Under the pieces are notes generated by a model. The model saw only the letters and a list, made by a program, of their open reading frames with translations. It made no database searches and was not told where the DNA came from. A stretch of DNA of 64,000 nt from Clostridiales bacterium. Its GTDB lineage: Bacteria; Acidobacteriota; Aminicenantia; Aminicenantales; UBA8522. The DNA lies in NCBI GenBank assembly GCA_029907205.1, contig JARYMI010000009.1, forward strand, positions 19,672 through 83,671, given 5' to 3'. Position 1 is the first letter of the stretch, and every line of letters begins with the position of its first letter. Below, piece by piece: positions 25,679-34,098 of the stretch. The translations under genes and the position numbers were made by a program.

Positions 25679-26524
25679 ATGAAATTTACCAAGCTGCATT
25701 CGCTTGGCAACGACTTCTTGGTCATCGACCCGGTTGAGGGCGAGATCATTCCAGAGATCGCCGGCTTTGCCAACCGCGTTTGCGACCGTCACACGGGAGT
25801 CGGCGCGGACGGGCTGCTGCTCATCTCGGTCAAAGACAAAGCCAAGGGGCTGGTTTCCTTCCGCATCTTTAACGCTGACGGCTCCGAGCCGGAGATATCG
25901 GGGAACGGCCTGCGTTGTGCCGCCGCCTATCTGTTCTTCAAGAAAAAAGTCGACCCGCCCAGGATCACTTTTCAAACGAGCGCCGGCGACCGAGACGGGG
26001 ACCTCCTCGAAGAAAGGAACAACCTCTTTCAGATCAAGATCGAGATGGGGATTCCCAGGTTCAACTCTCGAGACATCCCATTCGATGACGGCAGCACTCA
26101 CGAAAAAATCATCGATTACCCGCTGTCCATCAATCAGAAGGTCTACCCCATTACCGTCGTATCAGTCGGCAATCCTCACTGCGCCGTTTTCGTCGACCGC
26201 TTCCCGGCCCGGATCGAATGGCATCAGATCGGCCGAGAGATCGAATCCCATCCTTTCTTCCCCAACCGGACCAACATCGAATTCATCCGCGTCCTCAACC
26301 GGCAGGAAATCGATGTCCTTTTCTGGGAAAGAGGCGTCGGCGAGACCCTGTCCTCAGGAAGCGGTTCCTCGGCGGCGGCCGTGGCCTCGATCCTGAAAAA
26401 CCTGACGGAGAGGCGAGTCGTGGTCAGGACGAGCATGGGAAAATTGGTGGTCGAATGGGAGAGCGAAAAAGTCTATCAGTCGGGCCCGGCCGAAGTTGTT
26501 TTCGAGGGCTCGCTCCTCGCCTAA
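25679..26524 (+). CDS. dapF: Diaminopimelate epimerase-fold protein with both catalytic Cys replaced by Ser
   Basis: A 281-residue protein of the DapF family, which interconverts LL- and meso-diaminopimelate for lysine and peptidoglycan synthesis. Family motifs are clear: GNDFLVID at 10-17, GVGADGLLLI at 40-49, FNADGSEPEISGNGLRC at 64-80, GNPHCAVF at 164-171 and GETLSSGSGSS at 221-231. In canonical enzymes the two catalytic bases are cysteines in CGNG and ACGTG; here they are S74 and S226. Other substrate-contact residues, including the GNxH and E-x-G-x-G-E-T segments, remain. It may be a variant epimerase, an enzyme for another substrate or an inactive homologue. It directly abuts htrA. Confidence 0.82.
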   Translation: MKFTKLHSLGNDFLVIDPVEGEIIPEIAGFANRVCDRHTGVGADGLLLISVKDKAKGLVSFRIFNADGSEPEISGNGLRCAAAYLFFKKKVDPPRITFQTSAGDRDGDLLEERNNLFQIKIEMGIPRFNSRDIPFDDGSTHEKIIDYPLSINQKVYPITVVSVGNPHCAVFVDRFPARIEWHQIGREIESHPFFPNRTNIEFIRVLNRQEIDVLFWERGVGETLSSGSGSSAAAVASILKNLTERRVVVRTSMGKLVVEWESEKVYQSGPAEVVFEGSLLA

Positions 26525-26526
26525 AG

Positions 26527-26563
26527 AAATTGGGGACAGCTTATCTGTTTCCCAATTTTTTTT
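26527..26563. terminator. Bidirectional hairpin terminator between dapF and thiL
   Basis: AAATTGGG (26527-26534) pairs with CCCAATTT (26551-26558), and ACAG with CTGT inside, followed by a run of T on the plus strand. It sits between two convergent genes. The GGGGACAG core resembles a short motif near 43378, which also precedes a pyrimidine-rich stretch. Confidence 0.7.
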
Positions 26564-26580
26564 GAACAAGGCTGTTCTTA

Positions 26581-27555
26581 TCAGGAAAAGTGCTGATAGC
26601 CCTTGGCCTCGAGACGCCGGCTGCGGCCATTCCTGTCGATGACCCGGATTGTCCTGCTCCCCGTTATGTGGCCTATGCAATGAAGGCTGAACCTCTTTTT
26701 AAGGCTCGTTAAAGCCGCCCTGTTTCCCGAGGAAGCGGTGAAGAGAAGCTCATAATCCTCGCCACCGTGGAGAGCAAGGTTAAGCGGATTTTTTTCAACA
26801 ACTCGTATCTCCGGCGAAAGCGGCAGCTTTTCAAGATAGATGTCGGCGCCGGTGCGGCTTTCTTCGCAAATATGATGGAGGTCAACAGAGAGCCCATCGC
26901 TTGTGTCGATCATCGCTGAGGCCAATCGCCGGCGTGAGAGCACCCCAGCCAAAGCAAGCTGGGGCCTTGGGTCGAGAAAAGCTTTTATCAACGCGTCTGC
27001 CTGTCTGTCAGTTCCCGCCCGGAATCCCTTTTTGAGCAGCCGCAAGCCTGCGGCCGCATCGCCCAAATAGCCCGAGATAAAGATCAGGTCGCCCGGCCTG
27101 GCTCCGTTTCTCGGGATGACGTGTTCTGCCATGCCGATGACGGTTACAGAAATAACAACATTTTTCGACGCTGAAGTGTCCCCGCCGATAAGCTCGACCC
27201 CGCTCTCTTGAGCCGCCGACTTAAAGCCTAGAAAAAACCGTTCGACCCACGTTAGATCCGTCTTCTTCCTGAGCCCGAGCCCGAGAAGAGCGTATCTCGC
27301 CCGCCCACCCATGGCCGCGACATCACTCAGGTTGACGTTAAGGGATTTTCTCCCCAACTCATAAGGCGGATGGAACGAAGCGACGAAGTGGACGTTCTCG
27401 ATGAGGAGGTCTGTGGTCAGGAGAAGCAATTTTTTCTTCCCCCGAATGACCGCCGCGTCATCTCCGATGCCGATGATCAGTTCTCGTTTCTGGCTCCGGA
27501 ACTCTTTTGTGACGGCTGCAATGAGGTCGCTTTCCCGCAGGGAACGAAGCTTCAT
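26581..27555 (-). CDS. thiL: Thiamine-monophosphate kinase
   Basis: A 324-residue enzyme that converts thiamine phosphate to thiamine diphosphate. Family motifs: GIGDDAAVI near residue 30, TTDLLIENVHF for metal binding, LNVNLSDVAAMGG near residue 73, and IGGDTSASKN further on. The C-terminal half is an AIR-synthase-like domain with DTSDGLSVDLHHI and HGGEDYELLFT. The ATG overlaps the lon stop by four bases (ATGA), so it is translated with lon at the end of the flippase - nrdR - hsp20 - lon - thiL operon. Confidence 0.9.
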   Translation of the reverse strand: MKLRSLRESDLIAAVTKEFRSQKRELIIGIGDDAAVIRGKKKLLLLTTDLLIENVHFVASFHPPYELGRKSLNVNLSDVAAMGGRARYALLGLGLRKKTDLTWVERFFLGFKSAAQESGVELIGGDTSASKNVVISVTVIGMAEHVIPRNGARPGDLIFISGYLGDAAAGLRLLKKGFRAGTDRQADALIKAFLDPRPQLALAGVLSRRRLASAMIDTSDGLSVDLHHICEESRTGADIYLEKLPLSPEIRVVEKNPLNLALHGGEDYELLFTASSGNRAALTSLKKRFSLHCIGHITGSRTIRVIDRNGRSRRLEAKGYQHFS

Positions 27556-29957
27556 CCCTCTGCCTTTTGGCCCGGCGGCATGACCAAAGCGTGATCAAAG
27601 ACGTCTTTGATCTCTTCGACAAAAATGAAAACCATCTCTTTTTTGATTTTTTGCGGGATGTCGATCAGGTCTTTCTTGTTGGGAGCCGGGAGGATGATGT
27701 TGCGGATTCCGGCCCGCTGGGCGGCCAGGACCTTTTCCTTCACGCCGCCGATAGGGAGGACGTTGCCCCGGAGCGTGATCTCTCCGGTCAAGGCCACATC
27801 CCGTTTCACTTTAATGTTCGTGCAGACTGAGATCAGGGCGGTGGCCATGGTGACTCCCGCCGAAGGCCCGTCCTTTGGGATGGCTCCCTCAGGGATGTGG
27901 ATATGGAAATCATATTCGGAGAAGAAATTCGGGTCAATCCCATACTCTTCGGCATGGGCCCGGGCATAGCTTAACGCCGCCTGAGCAGATTCCTTCATCA
28001 CGTCGCCGAGAGAGCCTGTCAGGGAGAGATTCCCCTTCCCCTTCATCCTCGTGACTTCGACAAAAAGCATCTCTCCGCCGGTTGCGGTCCAGGCCACCCC
28101 CGTGGCCACGCCAACCTGGTCCTTCTGCAGGAGCTGGTCCTTGAAGATGCGCGGCGGGCCGAGGTAGCGCTCGATATTCTGTGATGTAATCCTGTATGTT
28201 TTCTTCTTTCCCTCGGCGACCTTGCGCGCAACTTTCCGGCAGGTCGAGGCGATCTCCCTTTCAAGATTCCTGACCCCGGCTTCTCGCGTGTAGAGAGAAA
28301 TGATCTTTCTTATTGCTCCCTGGGTAAAATCGATTGACTTCGAGCTCAGGGCGTGCTCGCTTATCTGCTTGGGAACAAGATGCCGAAGGGCGATCTCGAG
28401 TTTCTCCTCCTCTGTGTAGCCGGGAAGGCTGATGATCTCCATCCGGTCGCGGAAAGCCGGCTGGATGGGGTCGAGCAGGTTGGCCGTCGTGATGAACATC
28501 ACCTTGGACAGGTCGAACGGGACGCCGAGATAGTGATCCCGGAAAGCATAGTTCTGCTCGGGGTCGAGGACTTCGAGGAGGGCGGCAGACGGGTCTCCCC
28601 TGAAATCGGCTCCGATTTTGTCCACCTCGTCCATCATGAACACGGGGTTATTCGACCCGGTCCGCCTGATTCCCTGGATGATACGCCCCGGCATGGCGCC
28701 AACATAGGTGCGCCTATGGCCTCGTATCTCAGCCTCATCACGGACCCCGCCAAGAGAAATGCGGATAAATTTCCTCCCCAGGGCCCGGGCAATCGAGCGG
28801 CCCAGCGATGTCTTCCCAACGCCAGGAGGCCCGACGAAGCAGAGGATCGGTCCCTTGATTTTTCGCGAGAGCGACCGGACAGCCAGGTACTCGAGAATCC
28901 TCTCCTTCACTTTCTCCAGGCCGTAGTGGTCCTCGTCCAGGATATTCTTGGCCTTGCGGAGGTCAAGGTTATCGACCGTGCTCTTGTTCCAGGGCAGTGA
29001 AAACATCCAGTCAAGGTACGTCCTGACAACGGCTGTCTCGGCCGATTCGGGGTGCATCTGGGCAAGCCGGCTGATCTGTTTTTCCAGCTCTTCCCTGACT
29101 TCCTCCGAGACCTTGAGCTTTTGCAGTTTTTCCTGGTAAGACTTGATCTCCTCCTGAAGCTCGCTGCCTTCGCCAAGCTCTTTCTGGATCGCCTTGAGCT
29201 GCTGCCGCAGGAAATACTGTCTCTGGAGTTTGTCCATCTCTCCCTTGGCCTCGGTGCTGATTTTGGACTGCATGTCTAAGAGCTCGAGCTCCTTGGTCAG
29301 GAGTTCAAACACCCTTTTCAGGCGCTGGGCTGGGTCAACGACTTCGAGAATCGTCTGTGCTTCCTCGACCTTGAGTTCCAAGTTGGCTGCCGTTAAATCA
29401 GCCAACCGGCCCATCTCCTCGACGTTAGCCGCTATAATCAGAACTTCGGGCGGGATGTTTTTTCCGAGCGAGGTTGCCTTTTCCAGGCCGCTCCGGACGT
29501 TGCGGATGAGCGCTTCGTTCTCGATCGTCCTTTCCTTGCTCTCGGGCTCATGGATGACCGAGACCTGGGCCTGGATGACAGGCTGGTCTTCTTCGAAAGA
29601 CTCGACCCTGGCCCGGATCAATCCCTGGGCGAGGATTCTTATCCTCCCGTCTGGGAGTTTCAGCATTCTCATGATCAGGGCGACTGTCCCGACGTCATAA
29701 ACGTCCTCGCGCTTGGGCTCCTCGACGTCCATATCCCTCTGGGTTAAGAGGAGGATCATGCGATTGGTGGCGAGGGCGAAGTCGATGGCATTCTTGGATT
29801 TTTCACGGCCGACAAAAAGGGGCGCGATCATGTAAGGGAAAACGACGATGTCACGGAGCAAAAGCACGGGCAGCCTCTGGGGGATCTGCAGCTTTTGGTC
29901 GCGTTCTTCGATCAATTCGTCGAAGTTTTCTCCGTTTCTGTTATCCTTTTCGGCCAT
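27552..29957 (-). CDS. lon: ATP-dependent Lon protease
   Basis: An 801-residue LonA protease that degrades damaged and regulatory proteins. A LAN substrate domain covers about 27-225 (LPVLLLRDIVVFPYM), followed by a coiled coil, the AAA+ module with Walker A GPPGVGKTSLG near residue 369 and Walker B VFMMDEVDKIG, and the protease domain with the catalytic serine in DGPSAGVTMA near 695 and a lysine about 43 residues later. AGGAGG precedes the ATG. The start lies 17 bases inside the hsp20 gene, and its end overlaps thiL. Standing beside hsp20, it forms a protein quality-control unit. Confidence 0.96.
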   Translation of the reverse strand: MAEKDNRNGENFDELIEERDQKLQIPQRLPVLLLRDIVVFPYMIAPLFVGREKSKNAIDFALATNRMILLLTQRDMDVEEPKREDVYDVGTVALIMRMLKLPDGRIRILAQGLIRARVESFEEDQPVIQAQVSVIHEPESKERTIENEALIRNVRSGLEKATSLGKNIPPEVLIIAANVEEMGRLADLTAANLELKVEEAQTILEVVDPAQRLKRVFELLTKELELLDMQSKISTEAKGEMDKLQRQYFLRQQLKAIQKELGEGSELQEEIKSYQEKLQKLKVSEEVREELEKQISRLAQMHPESAETAVVRTYLDWMFSLPWNKSTVDNLDLRKAKNILDEDHYGLEKVKERILEYLAVRSLSRKIKGPILCFVGPPGVGKTSLGRSIARALGRKFIRISLGGVRDEAEIRGHRRTYVGAMPGRIIQGIRRTGSNNPVFMMDEVDKIGADFRGDPSAALLEVLDPEQNYAFRDHYLGVPFDLSKVMFITTANLLDPIQPAFRDRMEIISLPGYTEEEKLEIALRHLVPKQISEHALSSKSIDFTQGAIRKIISLYTREAGVRNLEREIASTCRKVARKVAEGKKKTYRITSQNIERYLGPPRIFKDQLLQKDQVGVATGVAWTATGGEMLFVEVTRMKGKGNLSLTGSLGDVMKESAQAALSYARAHAEEYGIDPNFFSEYDFHIHIPEGAIPKDGPSAGVTMATALISVCTNIKVKRDVALTGEITLRGNVLPIGGVKEKVLAAQRAGIRNIILPAPNKKDLIDIPQKIKKEMVFIFVEEIKDVFDHALVMPPGQKAEG

Positions 29958-30375
29958 TGCTTTCCTCCTTGGGCCAGTACTTCTTAAGATGAATCCTCAA
30001 AACGCCGCTCGCAAGAAACGCTTTGGCCCTGTCCGGGACAACTGTGCTCGGCAAAGCCACAAGGCGGCGAAAAGCGCCGAACTCTCTTTCGAGGCGGAGA
30101 AACTTTGTGTTCCCCGAAAAAACCCCCTCCTTCTTCAGGCCTTTGATCTCAACCCGGTTGCTCTGGACCGTGATTTCCACATCGGTCTCAGACACGCCGG
30201 GAACTTCAGCCTCCACGATGATCTCGTCTTTCTTTTCATAGACATCCACAAGCGGCATCCAGCTCAACCCCCAGTCCTGGAACTTTTCCCTGCGTCCTGG
30301 GCTCTCCCGTTTGATCCGGCTGATCTCGGCATCGATCTTGATAATCCTGGAAACCGGCTTAATCCTCTTGACCAT
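29941..30375 (-). CDS. Hsp20/alpha-crystallin family small heat-shock protein
   Basis: A 144-residue holdase chaperone. The alpha-crystallin domain occupies about residues 40-135: VDVYEKKDEIIVEAEVPGV, then TVQSNRVEIKGLKKE, then FLRLEREFGAFRRLVALPS, ending with GVLRIHLKK. The length is typical. It lies between nrdR and lon with short or overlapping junctions, which fits joint expression with the Lon protease. Confidence 0.9.
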   Translation of the reverse strand: MVKRIKPVSRIIKIDAEISRIKRESPGRREKFQDWGLSWMPLVDVYEKKDEIIVEAEVPGVSETDVEITVQSNRVEIKGLKKEGVFSGNTKFLRLEREFGAFRRLVALPSTVVPDRAKAFLASGVLRIHLKKYWPKEESNGRKG

Positions 30376-30387
30376 GACGGGGAAAAG

Positions 30388-30843
30388 TTATTTTTCCTTG
30401 AGCAAGCTTTCCAGCTCTTTCTTGAACTCGATGACGTCCTTGAACTCGCGGTAGACGGAAGCGAACCGGACATAAGCCACTTTGTCCAGGTCTTTGAGCC
30501 TGTCCATGAGATAGAGCCCGATCTCCGAGGCTTTGATCTCTTTATCCGGCTTCTCCTGAACCTTATTCTCGATCTCCTCAACGATTTCCTCAAGTTTGCG
30601 CACGGGAATCGGCCTCTTCTCGCAGGCCTTGAGCAGGCCGCGCAGGAGCTTCTGGCCGTCAAACGGCTGGCGGCTGCCGTCTTTCTTCACGACCATGTAA
30701 GGAATCTCTTCGATCTTTTCGTATGTTGTGAAACGCTTTTTGCAGACGACACACTCTCTCCGCCGCCGGATGGACAGGCCTTTCTTGCTCTCCCGCGAGT
30801 CGATGACCTTGCTCTCAGGGTGGTTACAGAAAGGGCATTTCAT
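30388..30843 (-). CDS. nrdR: Transcriptional repressor NrdR
   Basis: A 151-residue repressor of ribonucleotide reductase genes that senses ATP/dATP. The zinc ribbon is [19 protein letters not shown], then [16 protein letters not shown] (residues 1-45), followed by the ATP-cone domain ([20 protein letters not shown]). The ATG at 30843 overlaps the flippase stop (ATGA) and gives the canonical MKCPFC start; upstream in-frame codons lie in the flippase gene. Confidence 0.95.
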   Translation of the reverse strand: MKCPFCNHPESKVIDSRESKKGLSIRRRRECVVCKKRFTTYEKIEEIPYMVVKKDGSRQPFDGQKLLRGLLKACEKRPIPVRKLEEIVEEIENKVQEKPDKEIKASEIGLYLMDRLKDLDKVAYVRFASVYREFKDVIEFKKELESLLKEK

Positions 30844-31868
30844 AGGGCTTGCTCCTCTCCGAGTTTCTTGAGCTGAAAGAGCGATATCCCTTCTTTCCAT
30901 AATATAGCATATCCGATCAAGGCTGTCATCACGACCTGAACAGCATGGACGACGATGGTCGCACCGACAGCCAGGTCGGGATCGACGCCGTACAAGGTCG
31001 TTAGTCCGAGTTTGGAGAAATAGTGAAACCCGCCAACCATCCCTGGCGTGGGGATGGAGGCGCCCACCATCGTCAGGAAAACATAAGGAAAAAGGGGGAA
31101 GAACGAGACCTCAATCCGGAAAGCGAGGAAAAAGATCCAGTAGTAGAAGATAATCCCCAGCCAGACGACAAAAGAGAAGAGCGTGTATAAGAACAGAGTT
31201 TTGAGCGAGTGAAAAAACTTCAGCCCCTGGATGAAATCATCTGACAGCACCAGGACCCGCCGGGAAAATTTCTTCGGCAGCGGCCTGAGGAAAAAAGAGA
31301 TGACAGCAAGTGTCTTATCCCGGAAGAAATACAGGGAGAGGCTCACGAGAAGAAGGGCGGTGGCAAAAGCCAGGCCAACGATTCCCCAGAGGTAGAGGTC
31401 GGGGTCGGCGTTCGTGGTGGTGCGGAAACCGGAAGAGAGGAGCGGCCGGGCAAGGAGGAAGATTCCAAGAAGGAAACACATGGTGAAGATATCAAAAGTC
31501 CGCTCGACGATGATCGTTCCCAGAGCAAAGCCTTTCCGGATTTTTTCTTTCTGGGCCAGGTAGAGAGGCCTGACCAGCTCGCCGACCCGGCCCGGGAAGA
31601 TGAAGTTGACGCCGAAACCGACGGCGTTGGCGGAGAACATGCTGGAAAACTTGACGTCTGTCTTCTCGTGAACCAAGAGAAAATGCCATCTGAGCGACCT
31701 GGTGACAAGATGGAGGGGAACAAGAATCAGGCTGAACATGAAAATCGGCAGGTTGACATCGCCTAAATAGCGAAAAACCTCAGCCCAGTCCACGCTCCGG
31801 AAGAAAAAGAAGAGGAAAACGACTGTCAGGAACAGGACGACGCCGAGGCGGACCCATGTTTTCCTCAT
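30840..31868 (-). CDS. Flippase-like membrane protein (lysylphosphatidylglycerol synthase TM-region family)
   Basis: A 342-residue polytopic membrane protein with about eight helices. It belongs to the UPF0104/AglD-like family: [19 protein letters not shown] near the N-terminus, the conserved [20 protein letters not shown] near residue 85, and [16 protein letters not shown] near 275. Members are thought to move lipids or lipid-linked precursors across the membrane. It is the first gene of the nrdR-hsp20-lon-thiL operon and has its own TTGACA-type promoter close to the ATG. Confidence 0.85.
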   Translation of the reverse strand: MRKTWVRLGVVLFLTVVFLFFFFRSVDWAEVFRYLGDVNLPIFMFSLILVPLHLVTRSLRWHFLLVHEKTDVKFSSMFSANAVGFGVNFIFPGRVGELVRPLYLAQKEKIRKGFALGTIIVERTFDIFTMCFLLGIFLLARPLLSSGFRTTTNADPDLYLWGIVGLAFATALLLVSLSLYFFRDKTLAVISFFLRPLPKKFSRRVLVLSDDFIQGLKFFHSLKTLFLYTLFSFVVWLGIIFYYWIFFLAFRIEVSFFPLFPYVFLTMVGASIPTPGMVGGFHYFSKLGLTTLYGVDPDLAVGATIVVHAVQVVMTALIGYAILWKEGISLFQLKKLGEEQAL

Positions 31869-31882
31869 GATTGGCCGTCCAT

Positions 31883-31910
31883 GTTATCAGGGATTCCCCT
31901 TCTCTGTCAA
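31883..31910 (-). promoter_or_regulatory. Promoter of the flippase-nrdR-hsp20-lon-thiL operon
   Basis: On the minus strand TTGACA (31910-31905) and GATAAC (31888-31883) are 16 bases apart. The ATG at 31868 lies 14 bases after the -10 box. The -35 is perfect and the -10 moderate. Confidence 0.45.
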
Positions 31911-31931
31911 TTTTAGCCTGTTCCCATCGGG

Positions 31932-31960
31932 TTGAAAAATGGCTGAAATTCGATTATGAT
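31932..31960 (+). promoter_or_regulatory. Promoter of tRNA-Gln
   Basis: TTGAAA (31932-31937) and TATGAT (31955-31960) are 17 bases apart, with transcription expected to start about six bases before the mature tRNA. Confidence 0.55.
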
Positions 31961-31972
31961 TTAGGCGGCCGC

Positions 31973-32046
31973 TGGGAAGTCGTCCAATGGCAGGACACAT
32001 GACTCTGGATCATGGAATCTAGGTTCGAATCCTGGCTTCCCAGCCA
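31973..32046 (+). tRNA. tRNA-Gln (anticodon CTG)
   Basis: The cloverleaf is complete: acceptor TGGGAAG/CTTCCCA, D-stem GTCC/GGAC, anticodon stem CATGA/TCATG with loop CTCTGGA giving CTG, and a T-loop with TTCGAAT. A discriminator G and an encoded CCA end follow. Confidence 0.93.
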
Positions 32047-32066
32047 GCCTTATTGTTAAGAATTCG

Positions 32067-32804
32067 TCAAGAGTTGGTTAATAATCCCCGCCGCCTCATG
32101 TTCTCGAGGACAAACGGATAGACTTCAAGGCTTTCGAGCTCGAGCTCAGCGCGGATTCCGGATTCTTGGAGCGTCCTTTTTAGGGCAGCAATTTCTGTTT
32201 CGTTGAAAAGGTCTGCCATCAATGCCGGCCAGGCCCGCACACTCAGGCGATTAAGATTCTGAAGTGCTTTCAGGGGAAGAGAAAAAAACTCCGCCCTCGC
32301 GCCGGTTATTTTTTCGAACGAGACAGGATCGACTCCCTTTATGGCAATCCTAACCAGGAGATGATCGAGCTTAAGCTGAGCCGCCAGATCTTCCCGATGC
32401 CCGAGCATCAAGCCGTTCGTTTCCAGGATAAATTTCGCTCGGGGCTCCTCGCCGTGGACAATCTCGATAACCTTGAGAAGATGGCGTAAGGAAACTTTTC
32501 CGAGGATAGGCTCAGAGCCGGTAACCCGTAAAAGGTGAAAAGACCGCCTTCGGGCAATCCGCAGCAGGTTGTCCGCCACCTGCTCGGGTGAGTATAGTCG
32601 CCCGAAAAGGGCCGGATTCTCGTTCCGGCCGTAACTCCAGCAGTAGGCACAGAGGAAGGAGCAGCCGATGGAGTCAGCCGTGGCGATTCCGCCGTAATAC
32701 GGAGCGGCACGGAACTTATGGTAGAGACGCTTCTCTTCTTTCGTGACCAGTCGCTCGGCCTCTTCAGACCTCTGGAGCGGGTCAAAGGGGAAGCTAAGCT
32801 CCAC
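32067..32804 (-). CDS. Radical SAM protein
   Basis: About 245 residues. The cluster motif is CSFLCAYC in the context SIGCSFLCAYCWSYGRN, followed by GSEP and ETNGLMLG segments typical of small radical SAM barrels. The GTG at 32804 is chosen because GGAGAGG lies five bases upstream; earlier in-frame codons read as low-complexity Ser/Arg and overlap the upstream gene. The first 11 bases overlap the end of the DUF2784-like membrane gene, so the two are coupled. The substrate is unknown. The product is short for the family but has the complete N-terminal core. Confidence 0.78.
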   Translation of the reverse strand: MELSFPFDPLQRSEEAERLVTKEEKRLYHKFRAAPYYGGIATADSIGCSFLCAYCWSYGRNENPALFGRLYSPEQVADNLLRIARRRSFHLLRVTGSEPILGKVSLRHLLKVIEIVHGEEPRAKFILETNGLMLGHREDLAAQLKLDHLLVRIAIKGVDPVSFEKITGARAEFFSLPLKALQNLNRLSVRAWPALMADLFNETEIAALKRTLQESGIRAELELESLEVYPFVLENMRRRGLLTNS

Positions 32805-33180
32805 GCCTGCCTCTCCAATCCCGGATGTTCGTATAGAGCGAGGCGCTGAGGGCGGCGACGAGCAGGATGAGCGTGAAGACATCCACAGTCTTCTGGCTGA
32901 CATCCCAGCCGGTGAAAGAATCAACGAGAAACTTGGTGTAGGAGCTGGGCATGTCGTGGATGCCCATCCTCGCCCTGACCTGCCAGTGCCAGTCAGTGCT
33001 CGGGCAGTAGCCGTAGCCGTACCAGATGCCCAGGATGAACCAGGAGAAAGCGGTGAAAAGAATGACTACTAAGTTCACCAGCCGTGTCTTCTTCCACGAC
33101 CAGCCAAAGAGGATGAGGAGGATCATCGCCGAGTGGAAAACGAAAAAAAATTTGTCGAGAATTGAGAACCACAGGCTCAG
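32794..33180 (-). CDS. Small membrane protein, DUF2784-like, probable CTG start
   Basis: About 128 residues with three or four membrane helices. The core GIWYGYGYCPSTDWHWQVRA, then PSSYTKFLVD, matches an uncharacterised membrane family (DUF2784 or close to it) that normally begins with an L-D-x-x-F-x-V-F-H helix. That helix is encoded here upstream of the first ATG (33126). The only likely start for it is CTG at 33180, which overlaps the preceding TGA as CTGA, exactly like the ATGA couplings elsewhere in the window. Without it the first helix would be lost. Its function is unknown. Confidence 0.6.
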   Translation of the reverse strand: MSLWFSILDKFFFVFHSAMILLILFGWSWKKTRLVNLVVILFTAFSWFILGIWYGYGYCPSTDWHWQVRARMGIHDMPSSYTKFLVDSFTGWDVSQKTVDVFTLILLVAALSASLYTNIRDWRGRRGA

Positions 33181-34022
33181 GGATTATTCTCCTGCTGGAC
33201 CTCCCAGCCTTCTTGGCGGCGGCCGAATCTGGCGGTGTCTTTATTGACGAAGCTGGCGTCGAGGAGATCGACCACGCGACTCCAGGTCCCATCACGCAGG
33301 GCCATGATCATAAAAAACCCATCATGAAAGGCCCACTCGGGATCCCGGCTGACGAACTCTCCCAGGGCCGTGAAACGATCGAATCTCCATGCGTAATCGA
33401 CTATGGAGCTCGACTTATCGATTTTTCGGATTCCCGTCACTCCGGTGATCACTCTTTCGCACAACTTTAGGTAGGAGAGGCTGAACTCACCTTCGAATTC
33501 TTCGCTCAGCTCCTTTTCATGGATGGGTGAGAGGAGAAAATATTTCAAAGGAAAAGAGAAGGAGGAATCTTCTTTCAGGCCAGCGACCCGGAATTCTGCC
33601 CCTCTCTCTGTTGGTTCTATTTGGATGTCGTAGACAGCGCGGAGAGGCTGCTGACGGAGCTTCGGGTCATACACTATCCGGGGTTGGGAATAAGAAAAAG
33701 AAATAAAACCTTCGTCTGCCAGAGTCTTGAGAAGCCTGATGATCTTGGACTCCTGCTCCAGGGCATTAAGAACTTCCGCGGATTGCCTGGCGGCATTGAG
33801 CGAGGGCATGGGCATGTCAAGCTTGAAATGGTCGGTGATTCTGCCCTCGGGTAGGACGAGTGCAATCGGGCAGTCCAAGGCTGCGGAAAGCTTTTCCAGG
33901 GCGGACTCCTTGGTGAGTTTTTCTCTTGAGCCCTGGCAGGAAAATTGAAGGGTAAGAAAAGTTAAAAGAGGCGCGGTGGCGAGAACCAGCCCCAACTTGC
34001 CGGCGGCTTTCTTCCTTTCCAC
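33177..34022 (-). CDS. Exported hypothetical protein
   Basis: A 281-residue protein with a hydrophobic N-terminal segment (about residues 10-28) ending in FSCQGS, which may be a lipoprotein-type site although the -3 residue is unusual. The body is mixed alpha/beta with charged segments and no family I recognise. It is the first gene of a tight three-gene set: its TGA overlaps the probable CTG start of the small membrane protein, which in turn overlaps the radical SAM gene. The three probably act together at the envelope. Confidence 0.55.
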   Translation of the reverse strand: MERKKAAGKLGLVLATAPLLTFLTLQFSCQGSREKLTKESALEKLSAALDCPIALVLPEGRITDHFKLDMPMPSLNAARQSAEVLNALEQESKIIRLLKTLADEGFISFSYSQPRIVYDPKLRQQPLRAVYDIQIEPTERGAEFRVAGLKEDSSFSFPLKYFLLSPIHEKELSEEFEGEFSLSYLKLCERVITGVTGIRKIDKSSSIVDYAWRFDRFTALGEFVSRDPEWAFHDGFFMIMALRDGTWSRVVDLLDASFVNKDTARFGRRQEGWEVQQENNP

Positions 34023-34098
34023 TTGGTCATTCCCTCTGTTCCGTCGCTCGGTTCTTATTTTAAGCGAAAACGCTGCTGAAGAAAATAGAGATCTCAGG

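Noticed and set aside
32805..32924. Longer N-terminus of the radical SAM protein
   Set aside because: The 40 extra residues are Ser/Arg-rich antisense-like sequence overlapping the membrane gene; the GTG at 32804 has the ribosome site.
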